Shown: in pieces, positions 16,660-26,595 of the stretch
Layout of the letters: every line of letters starts with the position of its first letter
Position numbering within the stretch: position 1 is the first letter of the stretch
Position numbers and translations under genes: made by a program
Notes under the pieces: model-generated
What the model was told of the DNA's origin: nothing
The model's database searches: none
What the model saw: the letters and a program-made list of their open reading frames with translations, nothing else
Origin: a virus
Length of the DNA: 42,595 nucleotides
Strand: one strand, 5' to 3'
IMG/VR virus record: IMGVR_UViG_3300013233_000087
Coordinates: 1-42,595 of that record

Positions 16660-16664
16660 TGTTA

Positions 16665-17105
16665 TCAGCTCTTATAGTAGTTGTAGGCACCACCCGCTAA
16701 CGTACCTGCAGCACTAATGTACCCAGACCGTTTAGCGTTCGCACCTTCTGCTCGTGACACATTAGCTTGGTTTAGGAAGCTTGTCGATTGCTGAGCACCC
16801 TCAAGACGAGCGTTCATTGCATCGACTTCCGAGTTATAAACAGACTCTTCAACCACGTCCAGAATCGATCCTGTGGCCGTCACACCGGACTTACCGATCC
16901 TTGTCCGCAATGTACCCATCTCTTTCTCAGAGGCGCGGCGGCGGCGAGACTCTTCAGCTTCAGAAGATGCTCGTGCTATTGCCGCGTTATTCTCAGCAAT
17001 CTGAGCATTCGCGTTCGCAGCAGCTTGTGCCGACTTGCCCTGTTGAATAGCCCCCATTGCCGAAAAAGCAGAAGACGCTATCAATCCTATAATAACCGGA
17101 CCCAT
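16665..17105 (-). CDS. T7 gp14-like internal virion protein
   Basis: 146 aa. A hydrophobic start (GPVIIGLIASSAFSAMGAIQ) is followed by an Ala/Asn/Gln helix (QAAANANAQIAENNAAIARA), the RRRRASEK basic patch, and a conserved GTLRTRIGKSGVTATGSILD motif seen in small core proteins of podoviruses. It likely inserts into the host outer membrane at DNA ejection. The ATG overlaps the upstream stop (TAATG). Confidence 0.82.
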   Translation of the reverse strand: MGPVIIGLIASSAFSAMGAIQQGKSAQAAANANAQIAENNAAIARASSEAEESRRRRASEKEMGTLRTRIGKSGVTATGSILDVVEESVYNSEVDAMNARLEGAQQSTSFLNQANVSRAEGANAKRSGYISAAGTLAGGAYNYYKS

Positions 17106-17524
17106 TACTTAATCCTCGCCCAAAGTGTAGCATCGCCACGGGTGGTGTAAGATTTCATCACACATTCCTTTTCAAAATTTAATATTTCCAACCAACGCTC
17201 CGCTGCATCAAAACCTACATCTGTCTGCGCCTCCATTCGTCTATAAGGGAAGTCGTCGAGGAATTTGCGCACTCTTCGTGTCAATGACAGCATGTGATGA
17301 CGAGCATCTTTGGACAACAATGTCCACGCAGACGCCCTGCCGTCACCCAAAGGTGTTAGACCCACTATAGCAATGATCCGACCAGCATGCTCAGCAACGC
17401 ACGAGGTTGTCGAATTAACGAGTGCTTTTCGATAACTATCATCTGCATACAGCATGAAATGAGCCTGACGCTCCTGAATCATCAATTTATCAATATCATC
17501 TTCACGAATTGATCTAAATATCAT
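17105..17524 (-). CDS. GNAT-fold T7 gp13-like protein
   Basis: 139 aa from ATG 17524, which overlaps the tail tubular B stop as ATGA; a longer frame to 17632 runs into that gene. The sequence MIFRSIREDDIDKLMIQE, then CVAEHAGRIIAIVGLTPLGDG, then AERWLEILNFEKE has the plan of N-acetyltransferase-like phage proteins related to T7 gp13 (needed for virion assembly, not a proven enzyme). Its place between tail tube B and the gp14-like gene agrees. Confidence 0.75.
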   Translation of the reverse strand: MIFRSIREDDIDKLMIQERQAHFMLYADDSYRKALVNSTTSCVAEHAGRIIAIVGLTPLGDGRASAWTLLSKDARHHMLSLTRRVRKFLDDFPYRRMEAQTDVGFDAAERWLEILNFEKECVMKSYTTRGDATLWARIK

Positions 17525-19941
17525 CGCTGATCCTGTGTCACAACCTGCGGGATGATAGCCAATAAGGTGCACGGCAATGGTGTTGCGTGTCTTATGTGAA
17601 CAGTCTCGTTCTGGGAATATCGACCACCCCACGAGACAGTATCTGTGTCACCCGTGAATAAAGGAACAGGCGCATCCATTAAATCGTTCGACTTGCGAGA
17701 AGGTATTTTAAAATAAGTATCACCATCTCCATACTCAATACCTGCACCAGTATCCAACAGCTTCACTACAATATCAGTTATGCGCTGTGTTTTACCTTGA
17801 GAGGTTCCGTCGCGCGCACCACCGTTTAATCTATTGAGACCTAACACACCACTCACTGTGTATCCTGCAGACACTTTAGAGGCGGCTGTTGTCAGCGTTA
17901 TCTCACCGCCTACAACTGTCTTGTCAGCTATGACAGCACCATCAGCAAGCACATTAACAGTCTCACCTTCCATATGATGTAACCCACCGACTGTGGTTGT
18001 GGATACGCCACTATACTTCACACCACAGTCGGTGAAGTGAGCATCATTAATATCACCCCCGACAGCAAAGGTGTCGTCAAGTCTTTCAATATATCGCTTT
18101 GTGACACCATTGATTGTTCTGGACACGATCACCCATAATTGATCTATAGACTCGTTTGCGTCAGGCATCGATTCGTGCGACTCAACAACCACATCAGCAC
18201 CGCCGATGTCGAAATTCATCCACCCAATAACCTCTTGGGTACGATCGTACACTACTGAAACTAACCCGCCCGCTGCAGTAACTCCCCATATTAGTTGGTG
18301 AGGTTCCTGCTGATAAGTGATCTCAACAAGACCAGGACTCGTTATGCCTTCAGCAAACAATGTCATATCACCCGCTTCATAGCGATCAATCGAATATTCA
18401 TAAATGTACTCACGCAACTTCAAGCCTTTACGCTGCACAAAGATGACACTTGCACCAATCGCCAACGGCTGTAAATGCTTCGATCCGTGGGTAGTTTCTC
18501 TATTAATCTTTATCGACGTGGGGGTGATCGGCTCATCACGAGTATTACCAGATGCGGTGAACTCACCACCACTAGACCCTATGTGCAGAATCTTACTCGG
18601 ACTAATCCATTCAATCACATTCACATCATCTGTATTGATGGTGTATCGAAGACCGTCATCATCGACAGTACCGCCTTCATGGTCTTCAAAACTATTCGTC
18701 TTTGATGCGGATAATGTCTGCGGTTCTGCAGCACTACCACCCCACCACAAACGAGTCTCGTAGAAGCCCACGGTGCGAGGGTAGCCACGATGATCTGACC
18801 AAGCACCCTCATTCCACCTGAACGTGCCCAGTAAAGCAGACTCAGGGAGTCTTGATTTCACAGTCACGCTAATTACAGTAGAGGATGTAAACCCTGTAAT
18901 CTCAGCGTAGCCCGATCCCGAGTGCATATACAACCAATCGACATTACCTGTGCCATCATTCTCTGTTCCGACAAGGTGTACAGGCGGGTTAGTGCCTGAT
19001 GTTCCCGCTGTCGTAACTTTGTATACGTTGCCGTTGTAACGAGAGAAATCACCTAAAGAATAAGCTTTAGCGCCTTCCCATAATTCAACAGTAGACTCAG
19101 GGAGTTCGGCTATTCTGACATGACTACCCACCATAGCAGCATCAAAATAAGCACTCGATGCGGTTATTGTTGTGGTGCCTGTCACAGCCCCTGCCATTAT
19201 GGTTAATGTATCATCCACATTTTCATCCATGAAAGCTGGCCAATCGAATGCGACATCAGTTAATGTAAATGTTGTTGGTGTGGTTCTCGATAGTTTGGCA
19301 GGTGCGTGATCCGGATGCGCCATGTACATCACATCAGCAGACTGAGCGACATGAATATCACGAAGTTCAGTTTCAGCATAAGTGGTCACTACCTCAAAAA
19401 CCTTATAAGCATTACCACCGGACGTATAAGAAGTGAAGCCAGAAGTATCAATCGCGTCACCGAACAGGTCATCCATCTCAAACGTGTTCGTGGTACTTGC
19501 TCTCACAATGACTCGTCGATCATTCAACTCAGTCATTCCGACAATATCTTCCATCTCGATCTCATCACCATCAGAGTACCCATGACCTGTCGCAGTGACT
19601 ATACCACTGACAGCACTGGTGATTCCGCTGACAACAACCGCTGTCTCAAAGATCGACCCATTTGCTGTATGAAATCTGATGTAATTTTCCCCCATCTCCA
19701 TCAAGTAGATGGCATCCACACCCACCTTGAATTTCTTCAGGATGGTTAACTTAGATGAATCCTTAACCTCAGCATGATGGATGGTGCCACTACGCTTAAC
19801 AGCAGCACCCATGACCGTCACAATGTAATTGCTCAGCGTCTTACATGATGTCAGATACTTAGCGAGATCGACACGACCAAGGCTGCGAGGACTAATAACG
19901 CCCCCATTGAAGTTAGTCTGAATTAGCGATACCTGACTCAT
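17521..19941 (-). CDS. Tail tubular protein B (T7 gp12-like nozzle protein)
   Basis: 806 aa. The N-terminus has the conserved pattern QTNFNGGVISPRSLGRVDL, then a YLTSCKTLSNYIV stretch and a 'VKRSGT' motif, matching tail tubular protein B/phage stabilisation proteins of podoviruses. The rest is a large beta-propeller-like protein. The length is close to T7 gp12 (794 aa). I prefer ATG 19941 over a TTG at 19950: it overlaps the gp11-like stop (ATGA) and has GAGG upstream. Confidence 0.88.
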   Translation of the reverse strand: MSQVSLIQTNFNGGVISPRSLGRVDLAKYLTSCKTLSNYIVTVMGAAVKRSGTIHHAEVKDSSKLTILKKFKVGVDAIYLMEMGENYIRFHTANGSIFETAVVVSGITSAVSGIVTATGHGYSDGDEIEMEDIVGMTELNDRRVIVRASTTNTFEMDDLFGDAIDTSGFTSYTSGGNAYKVFEVVTTYAETELRDIHVAQSADVMYMAHPDHAPAKLSRTTPTTFTLTDVAFDWPAFMDENVDDTLTIMAGAVTGTTTITASSAYFDAAMVGSHVRIAELPESTVELWEGAKAYSLGDFSRYNGNVYKVTTAGTSGTNPPVHLVGTENDGTGNVDWLYMHSGSGYAEITGFTSSTVISVTVKSRLPESALLGTFRWNEGAWSDHRGYPRTVGFYETRLWWGGSAAEPQTLSASKTNSFEDHEGGTVDDDGLRYTINTDDVNVIEWISPSKILHIGSSGGEFTASGNTRDEPITPTSIKINRETTHGSKHLQPLAIGASVIFVQRKGLKLREYIYEYSIDRYEAGDMTLFAEGITSPGLVEITYQQEPHQLIWGVTAAGGLVSVVYDRTQEVIGWMNFDIGGADVVVESHESMPDANESIDQLWVIVSRTINGVTKRYIERLDDTFAVGGDINDAHFTDCGVKYSGVSTTTVGGLHHMEGETVNVLADGAVIADKTVVGGEITLTTAASKVSAGYTVSGVLGLNRLNGGARDGTSQGKTQRITDIVVKLLDTGAGIEYGDGDTYFKIPSRKSNDLMDAPVPLFTGDTDTVSWGGRYSQNETVHIRHATPLPCTLLAIIPQVVTQDQR

Positions 19942-20528
19942 ACTGCCCAATCCTCAAAACCTGACCCAGCGTTTCTTGATGTGACCCAATCATCTTCGAC
20001 CATGTGAGGTGTTGAACCTTCCTGAGCATCTGTGCGAGCAGCGCGACTCATGTTCAGGCGAAGCTCCTCAATCAGCAACTGCTTCTTACTGGCCGACTGA
20101 CTGAGCGTGTCACTGATCTCAACCGCCAATGCTGATGACACAATCTCTCTCAGGCGAACATCCCACTGAGCAGGATCGGCAATCACCTTAACGTAACGAA
20201 TTATCAAGGCACTAGACTCATCACTCAAAATGGTTCTCCCCTCAACACGCCACTGCGCTGAGCTGTTAACACTCAACACCCTCGCGCAATCGGGAGGTAC
20301 TTGATAGGCCGTCGCATAATCTTCAGTAACAGGCGTTGTGCTCAATGGCGATAATGACACCCGTGAAATCAAACAATTCCACGGGTGCATGCTAAATACA
20401 TTGTCCCTTACGGACTCATAAGAGAGATTACAAGCATTCGACTCGGCAGTGCCTTCCGTCAGGTCAGTGATCGATCTTGACCCAACCTTGGCAAGTGCCC
20501 TGTTACAAATATTAACTACGGATGACAT
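19938..20528 (-). CDS. Tail tubular protein A (T7 gp11-like adaptor)
   Basis: 196 aa, the same size as T7 gp11. Conserved features: NICNRALAKVGSRSITDL at the N-terminus, a DNVFSMHPWNCLISR motif and YQVPPDCARVL. It forms the ring joining the connector to the nozzle. AGGAGAG lies seven bases upstream of the ATG. It is the first gene after the terminator at 20544-20572, so it needs readthrough or its own promoter. Confidence 0.9.
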   Translation of the reverse strand: MSSVVNICNRALAKVGSRSITDLTEGTAESNACNLSYESVRDNVFSMHPWNCLISRVSLSPLSTTPVTEDYATAYQVPPDCARVLSVNSSAQWRVEGRTILSDESSALIIRYVKVIADPAQWDVRLREIVSSALAVEISDTLSQSASKKQLLIEELRLNMSRAARTDAQEGSTPHMVEDDWVTSRNAGSGFEDWAV

Positions 20529-20543
20529 ACAATCTCTCCTAAC

Positions 20544-20572
20544 AAAAACGGGAGCAATAAGCCCCCGTTTTT
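20544..20572 (-). terminator. Intrinsic terminator after capsid/decoration genes
   Basis: AAAAACGGG and CCCGTTTTT form a nine-base stem with a short inner GC pair and an AATAA loop. In the leftward direction the GC stem is followed by a run of T. It lies between the decoration-like gene and tail tubular protein A. It likely gives partial termination and higher expression of head genes. The symmetric A and T tracts would allow action in both directions. Confidence 0.85.
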
Positions 20573-20597
20573 AAGTTCAACTTAACAAAAGTTTAGA

Positions 20598-21089
20598 TTA
20601 CTTTTCAGCAACATAAACCAAGTAACCTACAGCACTATCATTGTTCTTGATAGCCGTATCAGTCGATGTCAGTCGAATACCTACGCCCGCTTTGGACTCG
20701 AACAGCATGGTGCCGCCAGTGGCAGTCAATGCTGAACCGAAGCTAACCGAAGCTGCAGTTTCAACATCAACACCATCGTCGATACCATTCACACTTGCAG
20801 CAACCGCATCACCATCAATATCAGTGTAAGCATCGAAGCCTACATCTAACTTGGCAGTAGCAGTAGTCCAGTTCACGTACGCATTACACATCGCACCAAT
20901 CAGACGCACACGACCTGGTGGAAGTTGAGCAACCAACACAGATGAACCTGCATCGCCCGCACCTGACTGAACCGTGGTGAAGTAAGCGATACTTGTCTTA
21001 CCACCTAACTCATGCTGTCGCAGCATGTCGGTGTTATTTGATAGCGGTGACTTAGCGTATTCCGCACTTTCTTGAGTAGTTGTAGCCAT
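20598..21089 (-). CDS. Probable head decoration/minor structural protein
   Basis: 163 aa, beta-rich, beginning with a polar N-terminus (TTTQESAEYAKSPLSNN) followed by Val/Gly/Ala strand sequence (SSVLVAQLPPGRVRLIG...) and a C-terminal GYLVYVAEK strand. It follows the major capsid gene with a strong AGGAGA and precedes a terminator, the usual setting of a highly expressed head accessory protein. No family was recognised. Confidence 0.72.
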   Translation of the reverse strand: MATTTQESAEYAKSPLSNNTDMLRQHELGGKTSIAYFTTVQSGAGDAGSSVLVAQLPPGRVRLIGAMCNAYVNWTTATAKLDVGFDAYTDIDGDAVAASVNGIDDGVDVETAASVSFGSALTATGGTMLFESKAGVGIRLTSTDTAIKNNDSAVGYLVYVAEK

Positions 21090-21131
21090 TTAATTTTCTC
21101 CTAGCTATTTAATTTTGGAATGCGTTAGCTG

Positions 21132-22001
21132 TTATTCAGCACAAAGAATTTCGACCACTTTGCCTTCTTGGGTACGACTTGCATCGATAGTACCTTTACA
21201 GAAGATTTGAGTGATGTATTTCTTATCAGGACGCTCATCAATACGAGTGGTAAGACCACGCCATTGACCCATTACGATACCGCCTTCAGCCCATGCGATA
21301 CAACGGCGAGCCGCTGAACCATCAACACCCAAACGAGTGTTCAACACGAACTTGAAGCCTGCGAAAGTGTCTACTTCGCCGTTCACTAACGCTTTGACTG
21401 TGTTGTAATCAGCACTGGTCACTTCGGTAGTGTTCAGCAAGTTAGTCAACTGCTTAGGCGTGTAGGCCATGTACAAAGGTGTAGACTCATCAACATCGTT
21501 CATCAATAAGATTTCACGAGTTTGAAGAAGCTTAGCCTTAGTCATGCCAGTACCACCTGCAGCAATTTGCTGATTGGTGGTGTCAAACGATGTACTTACG
21601 CTACCGTTCTTGCCTGTCTTATTCACACCCAATGCGCCGTCACGGATCGTATCGTTCATACGACGCGCCCATGCTGCCCGCATCGCTTGTGCGTAAGCTG
21701 ACTGTGGCGAGTTAAGCATGCGGAGTTCATCTTCAGAATCGATTGGCAATGCCAAGTCGTAATCTGTAGGGAACATCCAGCGTTGCTTGTGAGCTAGATC
21801 AGAGAACTCAGTATCGCCGTTGCGAGTCTGTTTCTCTTGGAACTCAACCTCACCGAACTGCTTGACCATCTGAGCAGCTTCACCTTGGTATGATTTAACC
21901 ATAACGCCCTGAAGCATTACAGGTTTTGTTTGTTGTAACAACAGTTCCACGTTAGTCGTGAACTGTTTGTTATAATGTTGGGGAATATCAAAATCAGCCA
22001 T
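21132..22001 (-). CDS. Major capsid protein
   Basis: 289 aa. The N-terminus (FDIPQHYNKQFTTNVELLLQQ) and the segment FPTDYDLALPIDSEDELRML, then an AMRAAWARRMNDTI helix and a GFKFVLNTRL strand match the coat proteins of podoviruses with an HK97-type fold. AGGAGG lies eight bases before the ATG, the strongest Shine-Dalgarno of the late region, fitting the highest expression. It follows the scaffold gene in the usual order. Confidence 0.9.
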   Translation of the reverse strand: MADFDIPQHYNKQFTTNVELLLQQTKPVMLQGVMVKSYQGEAAQMVKQFGEVEFQEKQTRNGDTEFSDLAHKQRWMFPTDYDLALPIDSEDELRMLNSPQSAYAQAMRAAWARRMNDTIRDGALGVNKTGKNGSVSTSFDTTNQQIAAGGTGMTKAKLLQTREILLMNDVDESTPLYMAYTPKQLTNLLNTTEVTSADYNTVKALVNGEVDTFAGFKFVLNTRLGVDGSAARRCIAWAEGGIVMGQWRGLTTRIDERPDKKYITQIFCKGTIDASRTQEGKVVEILCAE

Positions 22002-22124
22002 TTGCCGATCCTCCTAAAAGTAAAATCAAAGTAAAAGTTTGTGGTTTTATCCCATTAAGGGAACCTGATCATGCTTAACCTTTACCCTGATTTCAGGAGG
22101 TCTTTTCCTGATTATAACGTTAAA

Positions 22125-22949
22125 TCAGAAACCCGCAATAACTTCTTGCAATTTTGTCACTTGTGCTACAGCACTCGCGTCACCGCTAAGGTATCGATCA
22201 CGGAAGTCAGTACGACCCATCAAGCTGTCATATTCACCCTGGGCCTGACCTGCCGACATACCAAAGTTAGTGTTCGTGTCACCATCCATGAAGCCCGGCT
22301 CACCGATCTTCACACCCACCTGATGTGCCATCTTGAACGTCGCGGCTGTGCCGATGACCTTCTCAATGCCAGCAACCTGCTCTTGTGACAGACCTAACGC
22401 AGCGATACCTGACTTACCTGTATTGATATTGTCTTCGTACTTACCGCCCCACTCAGTCTTCAGCTCATTCATCTGATTCACATTATCTGTCTCAGACGTA
22501 GCATCCATATCACCCATCAACTGCTGATCGCGCTCAATACGCATACCTGCCAACTTAGATGCCTGCGCCTGACTCAAACCTAGTTCGTGAGATACCCCAC
22601 GGAACCACTCGATTTCATCGGCACTATGACCTTCTGGCAACTCACCAAACTCATAACCTGCTGCCTCTTCTGGACGACCTAGTTTGCCGTAAAGGTTAGT
22701 CCAACCCTCAGCGTCATCCGCTTCAGGTACAGACAATTTACCACCCACCATCTTCTCAAGGTTTGTGTAGTTGTCCATGGCTGTGACAGGATTGTTCCAA
22801 CCCTTCTTCTCAGCCATCGCCACATGATCTGCGGTAGCGCCCTCACCCATCCACGCATAACTCTCAGGCACCGCATAAGGTGCTACCGCTTCTGGTGCCG
22901 CTTCTGGTGCCGCTTCTGGTGTTCCTAACGCTTCTGCTGCTTCATTCAT
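22125..22949 (-). CDS. Scaffolding protein
   Basis: 274 aa, acidic, helical, with an Ala/Pro/Glu N-terminus (repeats of PEAA), a conserved KKGWNNPVTAMDNYTNLEK motif and EELPEGHS-like region, then a long C-terminal helical domain (FRDRYLSGDASAVAQVTKL). This is the classical plan of podovirus capsid assembly scaffolds, and it lies between the connector and the major capsid gene. AAAGGA is eight bases upstream of the start. Confidence 0.88.
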   Translation of the reverse strand: MNEAAEALGTPEAAPEAAPEAVAPYAVPESYAWMGEGATADHVAMAEKKGWNNPVTAMDNYTNLEKMVGGKLSVPEADDAEGWTNLYGKLGRPEEAAGYEFGELPEGHSADEIEWFRGVSHELGLSQAQASKLAGMRIERDQQLMGDMDATSETDNVNQMNELKTEWGGKYEDNINTGKSGIAALGLSQEQVAGIEKVIGTAATFKMAHQVGVKIGEPGFMDGDTNTNFGMSAGQAQGEYDSLMGRTDFRDRYLSGDASAVAQVTKLQEVIAGF

Positions 22950-23208
22950 TGTGTGTATCCTTTATTTGCTGTTTTAGCATTTCAGTAATCTGATCCTCAG
23001 TTAATCCGAGGAATTCTTTTATTCGTAGGTAAACTTCGCGCCTACCTTCGCGGTACGCAGACAGTCGCCCATTAGGGTCATCTGCCTCGAATGTGGGCTT
23101 GTTAGCACGGCAGAACAATGCGAGGTCTTCTAACACAATCGCACCATTGGGGTTGTCAAAGACATCCCTGTACGCTCTGCGGCGCTTATCTAATATTTGT
23201 AACTTCAT
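22942..23208 (-). CDS. Bbp19-like phage protein
   Basis: 88 aa. The sequence AYRDVFDNPNGAIVLEDLALFC, then EGRREVYLRIKEFLGLTEDQI fits the Bbp19-like domain found between portal and scaffold genes in podoviruses. It has no known enzymatic role and is presumed to act in head assembly. Start and stop overlap its neighbours (ATGA at the start, eight bases at the end). Confidence 0.82.
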   Translation of the reverse strand: MKLQILDKRRRAYRDVFDNPNGAIVLEDLALFCRANKPTFEADDPNGRLSAYREGRREVYLRIKEFLGLTEDQITEMLKQQIKDTHNE

Positions 23209-24836
23209 AGTTCAGACTGCAACTTCTGAGCCTGTGCAATATCCTTCATTGCCCCCGCCACAGGTGCCGCAGAGTCGAGCATCTGTTGCTGTTGCTGCGC
23301 CTCAGCCTCAGCCGCATTCTCTTCAGCCACACGCTCAGGACTTTTGACAATGATAGCTGGGGCACCATTGATGCGAGCTGTAAGTCGTGCAATCTCTTCA
23401 TAGTCAAATATCTTGACTACACTAGGATCATACTGAGCCAACGGAGTAATCATTTCCATAGTGCGCTGAATACCTACCAATTCCTCACTGTCCTGCATTC
23501 GATCAAGCGGTGACTGATAGCTAATATCATACTCACCCTTCGCTTCGATCATTGCGGGTGTCAGTGGAGGCATTACACCACCACGGGTCAGTAAGTCCAT
23601 CTCACGCTCAATGCAGGGCGTGTGCACTTGGTAACGCTGGCGCTCAATGGTAGGTGATAGCAACATTCCCTTCTCTTGAGCACGTATCAACGCTTCTGTT
23701 GCTGTCATCTCAGGTGTTTCAATCAGTATCTGGAATAATGTCACAAGGAACGCATCTTTAATCACCATGCGTCGAGATTCAATCATCTCTTCACCAATAC
23801 CCGGATTAGCGCCCATATTCAGCGGCACCACCAGTGGTCTACCCTGATCGTTCACAGCACCGTAGTTCACAGCGTCAGGTCGTACATCAACGCTCATACT
23901 GCCCGCGCCTAATATACCATCATCATGTGCCAAGAGTGGGGGCGCTACCGCACGATGCCCTGCACGAATAACCGTACGACTCATCTCATTGACCATGTTG
24001 ATGTCACCAAGCACTGTCATTGCAGGGCCTCGACCGTAGTCTTCACCCGGCGCAACGTCTTCTCGACCAAAGATGTAAGGGAATGATGTGTAACCACCCT
24101 CCTCCAACATGGTCTTATGTTCAACACCAATGTAGTAACTGGCGAACGGCTTACCTTTCACATCCGCTCGCTCAGGTGAATAATCTTCTTGTGACCCGAC
24201 ACTGTGGATAATCTCTTTCAGTGTCTCAGGATTCTTCTTCATCTCCTCAAGCCACTTCTCAGGCATCAGTTCTTCACCGAAACGCTGCTTGATTTTACGC
24301 AATGTCCACTTGAACGTGCGACGAACCTTATCCACCTCACCTAAGTAATTTACCTCGATGAAAGTGGAAGCGATGCTACAAGGGATGTAACGGTTGATAC
24401 CATCAATGCGGTCAACGAAGAATACCCCATTACCGAACGCGCCCTGCGCCTTATACGTTCCCCACACGGTTGTGCTGAACCGAGATCGAGGATTATACCG
24501 CTCACGGAACATGATATTAGTCGCGTCATCGAACCACATTGCTGTGTCGCGATCCTTCATCAGCTCACTGTTATTTGACCCCAGCACATGCCATTTCTGG
24601 TTACTAGGGTTAAGCATTGACTCTTTCACCGATGCGTACCGATCAAGAGCTAGCGCCGCTGTGGCATCGTACACTTTCGCGTTGCGACGCTCACCGGGCG
24701 TTTGAGTCCCACCAAAGAACGACCCACTCATTGCAGGATAAATGCGTGAAGCTATCTGCTCCCATTCATTCTCCCACACCGAGCGATCACCTCGTGATTT
24801 CTCAAACCCACCAATCTCTTGTTCAGCAATATTCAT
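23205..24836 (-). CDS. Head-to-tail connector (portal) protein, T7 gp8-like
   Basis: 543 aa, matching T7 gp8 (536 aa). Recognisable parts: WENEWEQIASRIYP near the N-terminus, the KVYDATAALALDRYAS motif, an AFGNGVFFVDRI segment, an ALIRAQEKGMLLSPT helix and a C-terminal Gln/Ala-rich coil. It forms the dodecameric portal and is the docking site for the terminase. It directly follows a 57-codon gene with a one-base gap. Confidence 0.92.
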   Translation of the reverse strand: MNIAEQEIGGFEKSRGDRSVWENEWEQIASRIYPAMSGSFFGGTQTPGERRNAKVYDATAALALDRYASVKESMLNPSNQKWHVLGSNNSELMKDRDTAMWFDDATNIMFRERYNPRSRFSTTVWGTYKAQGAFGNGVFFVDRIDGINRYIPCSIASTFIEVNYLGEVDKVRRTFKWTLRKIKQRFGEELMPEKWLEEMKKNPETLKEIIHSVGSQEDYSPERADVKGKPFASYYIGVEHKTMLEEGGYTSFPYIFGREDVAPGEDYGRGPAMTVLGDINMVNEMSRTVIRAGHRAVAPPLLAHDDGILGAGSMSVDVRPDAVNYGAVNDQGRPLVVPLNMGANPGIGEEMIESRRMVIKDAFLVTLFQILIETPEMTATEALIRAQEKGMLLSPTIERQRYQVHTPCIEREMDLLTRGGVMPPLTPAMIEAKGEYDISYQSPLDRMQDSEELVGIQRTMEMITPLAQYDPSVVKIFDYEEIARLTARINGAPAIIVKSPERVAEENAAEAEAQQQQQMLDSAAPVAGAMKDIAQAQKLQSEL

Positions 24837-24837
24837 T

Positions 24838-25011
24838 TTAGTGACCTGTTAGTTGTTTCGCCGCACTGTTCGTATTCTGAGACACCAGCATTGTCGATGC
24901 TCGCGTTACCCCAGGGTTACGTCTACGAGCATCAGCCGCTTTGACCTCAGCCGCTTTCGTATCGATCTTTACAGGGGGTGGTGTTATCTGTGGTGCAGGA
25001 CTTCCGCCCAT
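24838..25011 (-). CDS. Small Pro/Ala-rich phage protein between terminase and portal
   Basis: 57 aa, ATG 25011 to TAA 24838, preceded by GAGG at eight bases. It begins MGGSPAPQITPPPVKID and continues with ADARRRNPGVTRASTMLV. The 'ADARRR...G.ASTxL' pattern is recurrent in short ORFs placed before portal genes in podoviruses. The function is unknown; a minor head or connector-associated role is likely. Confidence 0.8.
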   Translation of the reverse strand: MGGSPAPQITPPPVKIDTKAAEVKAADARRRNPGVTRASTMLVSQNTNSAAKQLTGH

Positions 25012-25065
25012 GGTGAGTACCTCGATTCGTTAATGATTTGTCGTAAGTATAGCCTTATACCACAC

Positions 25066-26595
25066 TCAAGCAAACTCGTCATACTCACTCTTTGCGGATC
25101 GCCCCCTTCCATGACGACTCATCGGCAGATCACGACGTGCAATGTTCTTAGAGAATGTCAGTGACAACGCATCACCATCATCCGGTGACTTCAACCCTCG
25201 CTTCTTCATATCCTTCTTCGATTCCAACTTGATCTTGTTACCGTTGTAGTCGTATTCAGGGCCTGTCAGGTCGATCAATAATTCCATGTCATCATTCAGA
25301 CAACCTGTTTCTAACCAATCACGCATACGCCCCCAACACTCAGCCCGATGGTTAAGGTACTTCTCACCATCGATAGCCCCTGCACCGAACTGCACATCAT
25401 TGACACGGAACCTCATCTGCGCGAGTCGATCAACCACACCCCCACCGACACCACCACCATCAACATTCACCCCATCAGGTCTGAACCGATTAATCAACTC
25501 AGCCACCTTATCTGCCAACTCCATCGTGTTCAAACCCTTGTACCGGAAGATAGGGTATGTCCTAGAGTCACGCCCACGTCTGAACCGTATCACCGAGTCA
25601 TCATCACCGAAACGCGCCACATCGACACCCATTATCAGCGGCTCAGCGTCATTATGACCTAACTCACGCAACTGAGCATCCATCACCATCTCACGCCCAA
25701 TGAACTGAGATGATCCCGTTTTAGGGAACTTCCCACGCACTTCAGTACGGGCCACATCCGAATCCTCACCATGCTTCTTAACAATCCTGTCATAAACAGC
25801 ATTATCAAGACCCTCAACGGTACGTGAATCGATTGTCCGGGTATTCCAGAATGACTCACCCTTAAGCGGATTAAAAGCATCGTAGAAGGCCCCTGTGTTG
25901 CGTCGAGGGTTCGAGATGGTGAACCAGATACGAACAGCAGCCAGATCGGTAAAGAACCCCTCAGTGACATTCCAGATCGGCTCAGGGACACCCGACGCCT
26001 CATCGAATGTCACACACATGCCGATCATGCTGTGCGCCCCCGCGAACGCATCAGGGTTCTCCTCAGACCAAGACTGACCTTCACAGTAGTAATACTGCGT
26101 GTCCATCTTCATCTGCTCATTCAACAGTTGCGCGTACCATTGTTGTGGGCGCAGTGCCATGGATGACTTCTCGAACCAATGCGAGTTAATACTCATCGTG
26201 TGCCACTTACCCAGCTCAGCCATCGTTCTTGATCGCAACTGTGTCTCGGTGTTCGCGGTCACGATAGCGGTCGCGCCCGGCCAACAGCTCATTATCCAGT
26301 AGTTCATCATGGCGATCATGGCAGACTTACCAATACCACGGCCACTGCTTATGGCCGAATAGTACACCCTGCTCGGCAACCCGATAGCTGCTCGACCTCG
26401 ATCTAACCTCAGATGATCCCGCAACCGCTCTAACTCCTGACGCTGCCATTTACGCGGCCCTGTCATGCGCTCCAACGGTGTACGCTCTTGTCCCCAAGGG
26501 AAAGCATACATAACAAACCCTAACGGATCATGCTGGAAGCTCAGTATGTCCTCAAGTAACTCTTGCTCTTTAGCCGAAGGCTTCGTTCTAGCCAT
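25066..26595 (-). CDS. terL: Terminase large subunit
   Basis: 509 aa. ATPase motifs: Walker A SSGRGIGKS at about 83-91, and an acidic Walker B in MCVTFDEASG near residue 190. Nuclease domain: MGVDVARFGDDDS near 325 supplies the first acidic ligands, with further Asp residues in VDGGGVGGGVVDRL and near the C-terminus DDGDALSLTF. It packages DNA through the portal and cuts concatemers. The start overlaps the zinc-ribbon gene end by eight bases. Confidence 0.94.
   Translation of the reverse strand: MARTKPSAKEQELLEDILSFQHDPLGFVMYAFPWGQERTPLERMTGPRKWQRQELERLRDHLRLDRGRAAIGLPSRVYYSAISSGRGIGKSAMIAMMNYWIMSCWPGATAIVTANTETQLRSRTMAELGKWHTMSINSHWFEKSSMALRPQQWYAQLLNEQMKMDTQYYYCEGQSWSEENPDAFAGAHSMIGMCVTFDEASGVPEPIWNVTEGFFTDLAAVRIWFTISNPRRNTGAFYDAFNPLKGESFWNTRTIDSRTVEGLDNAVYDRIVKKHGEDSDVARTEVRGKFPKTGSSQFIGREMVMDAQLRELGHNDAEPLIMGVDVARFGDDDSVIRFRRGRDSRTYPIFRYKGLNTMELADKVAELINRFRPDGVNVDGGGVGGGVVDRLAQMRFRVNDVQFGAGAIDGEKYLNHRAECWGRMRDWLETGCLNDDMELLIDLTGPEYDYNGNKIKLESKKDMKKRGLKSPDDGDALSLTFSKNIARRDLPMSRHGRGRSAKSEYDEFA

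Noticed and set aside
22002-22124. Short dyad CCTG-ATTT-CAGG between scaffold and capsid genes as a terminator.
   Set aside because: The stem is only four bases and lacks a T-tract in the leftward direction; the strong AGGAGG of the capsid gene is the only clear signal in this gap.
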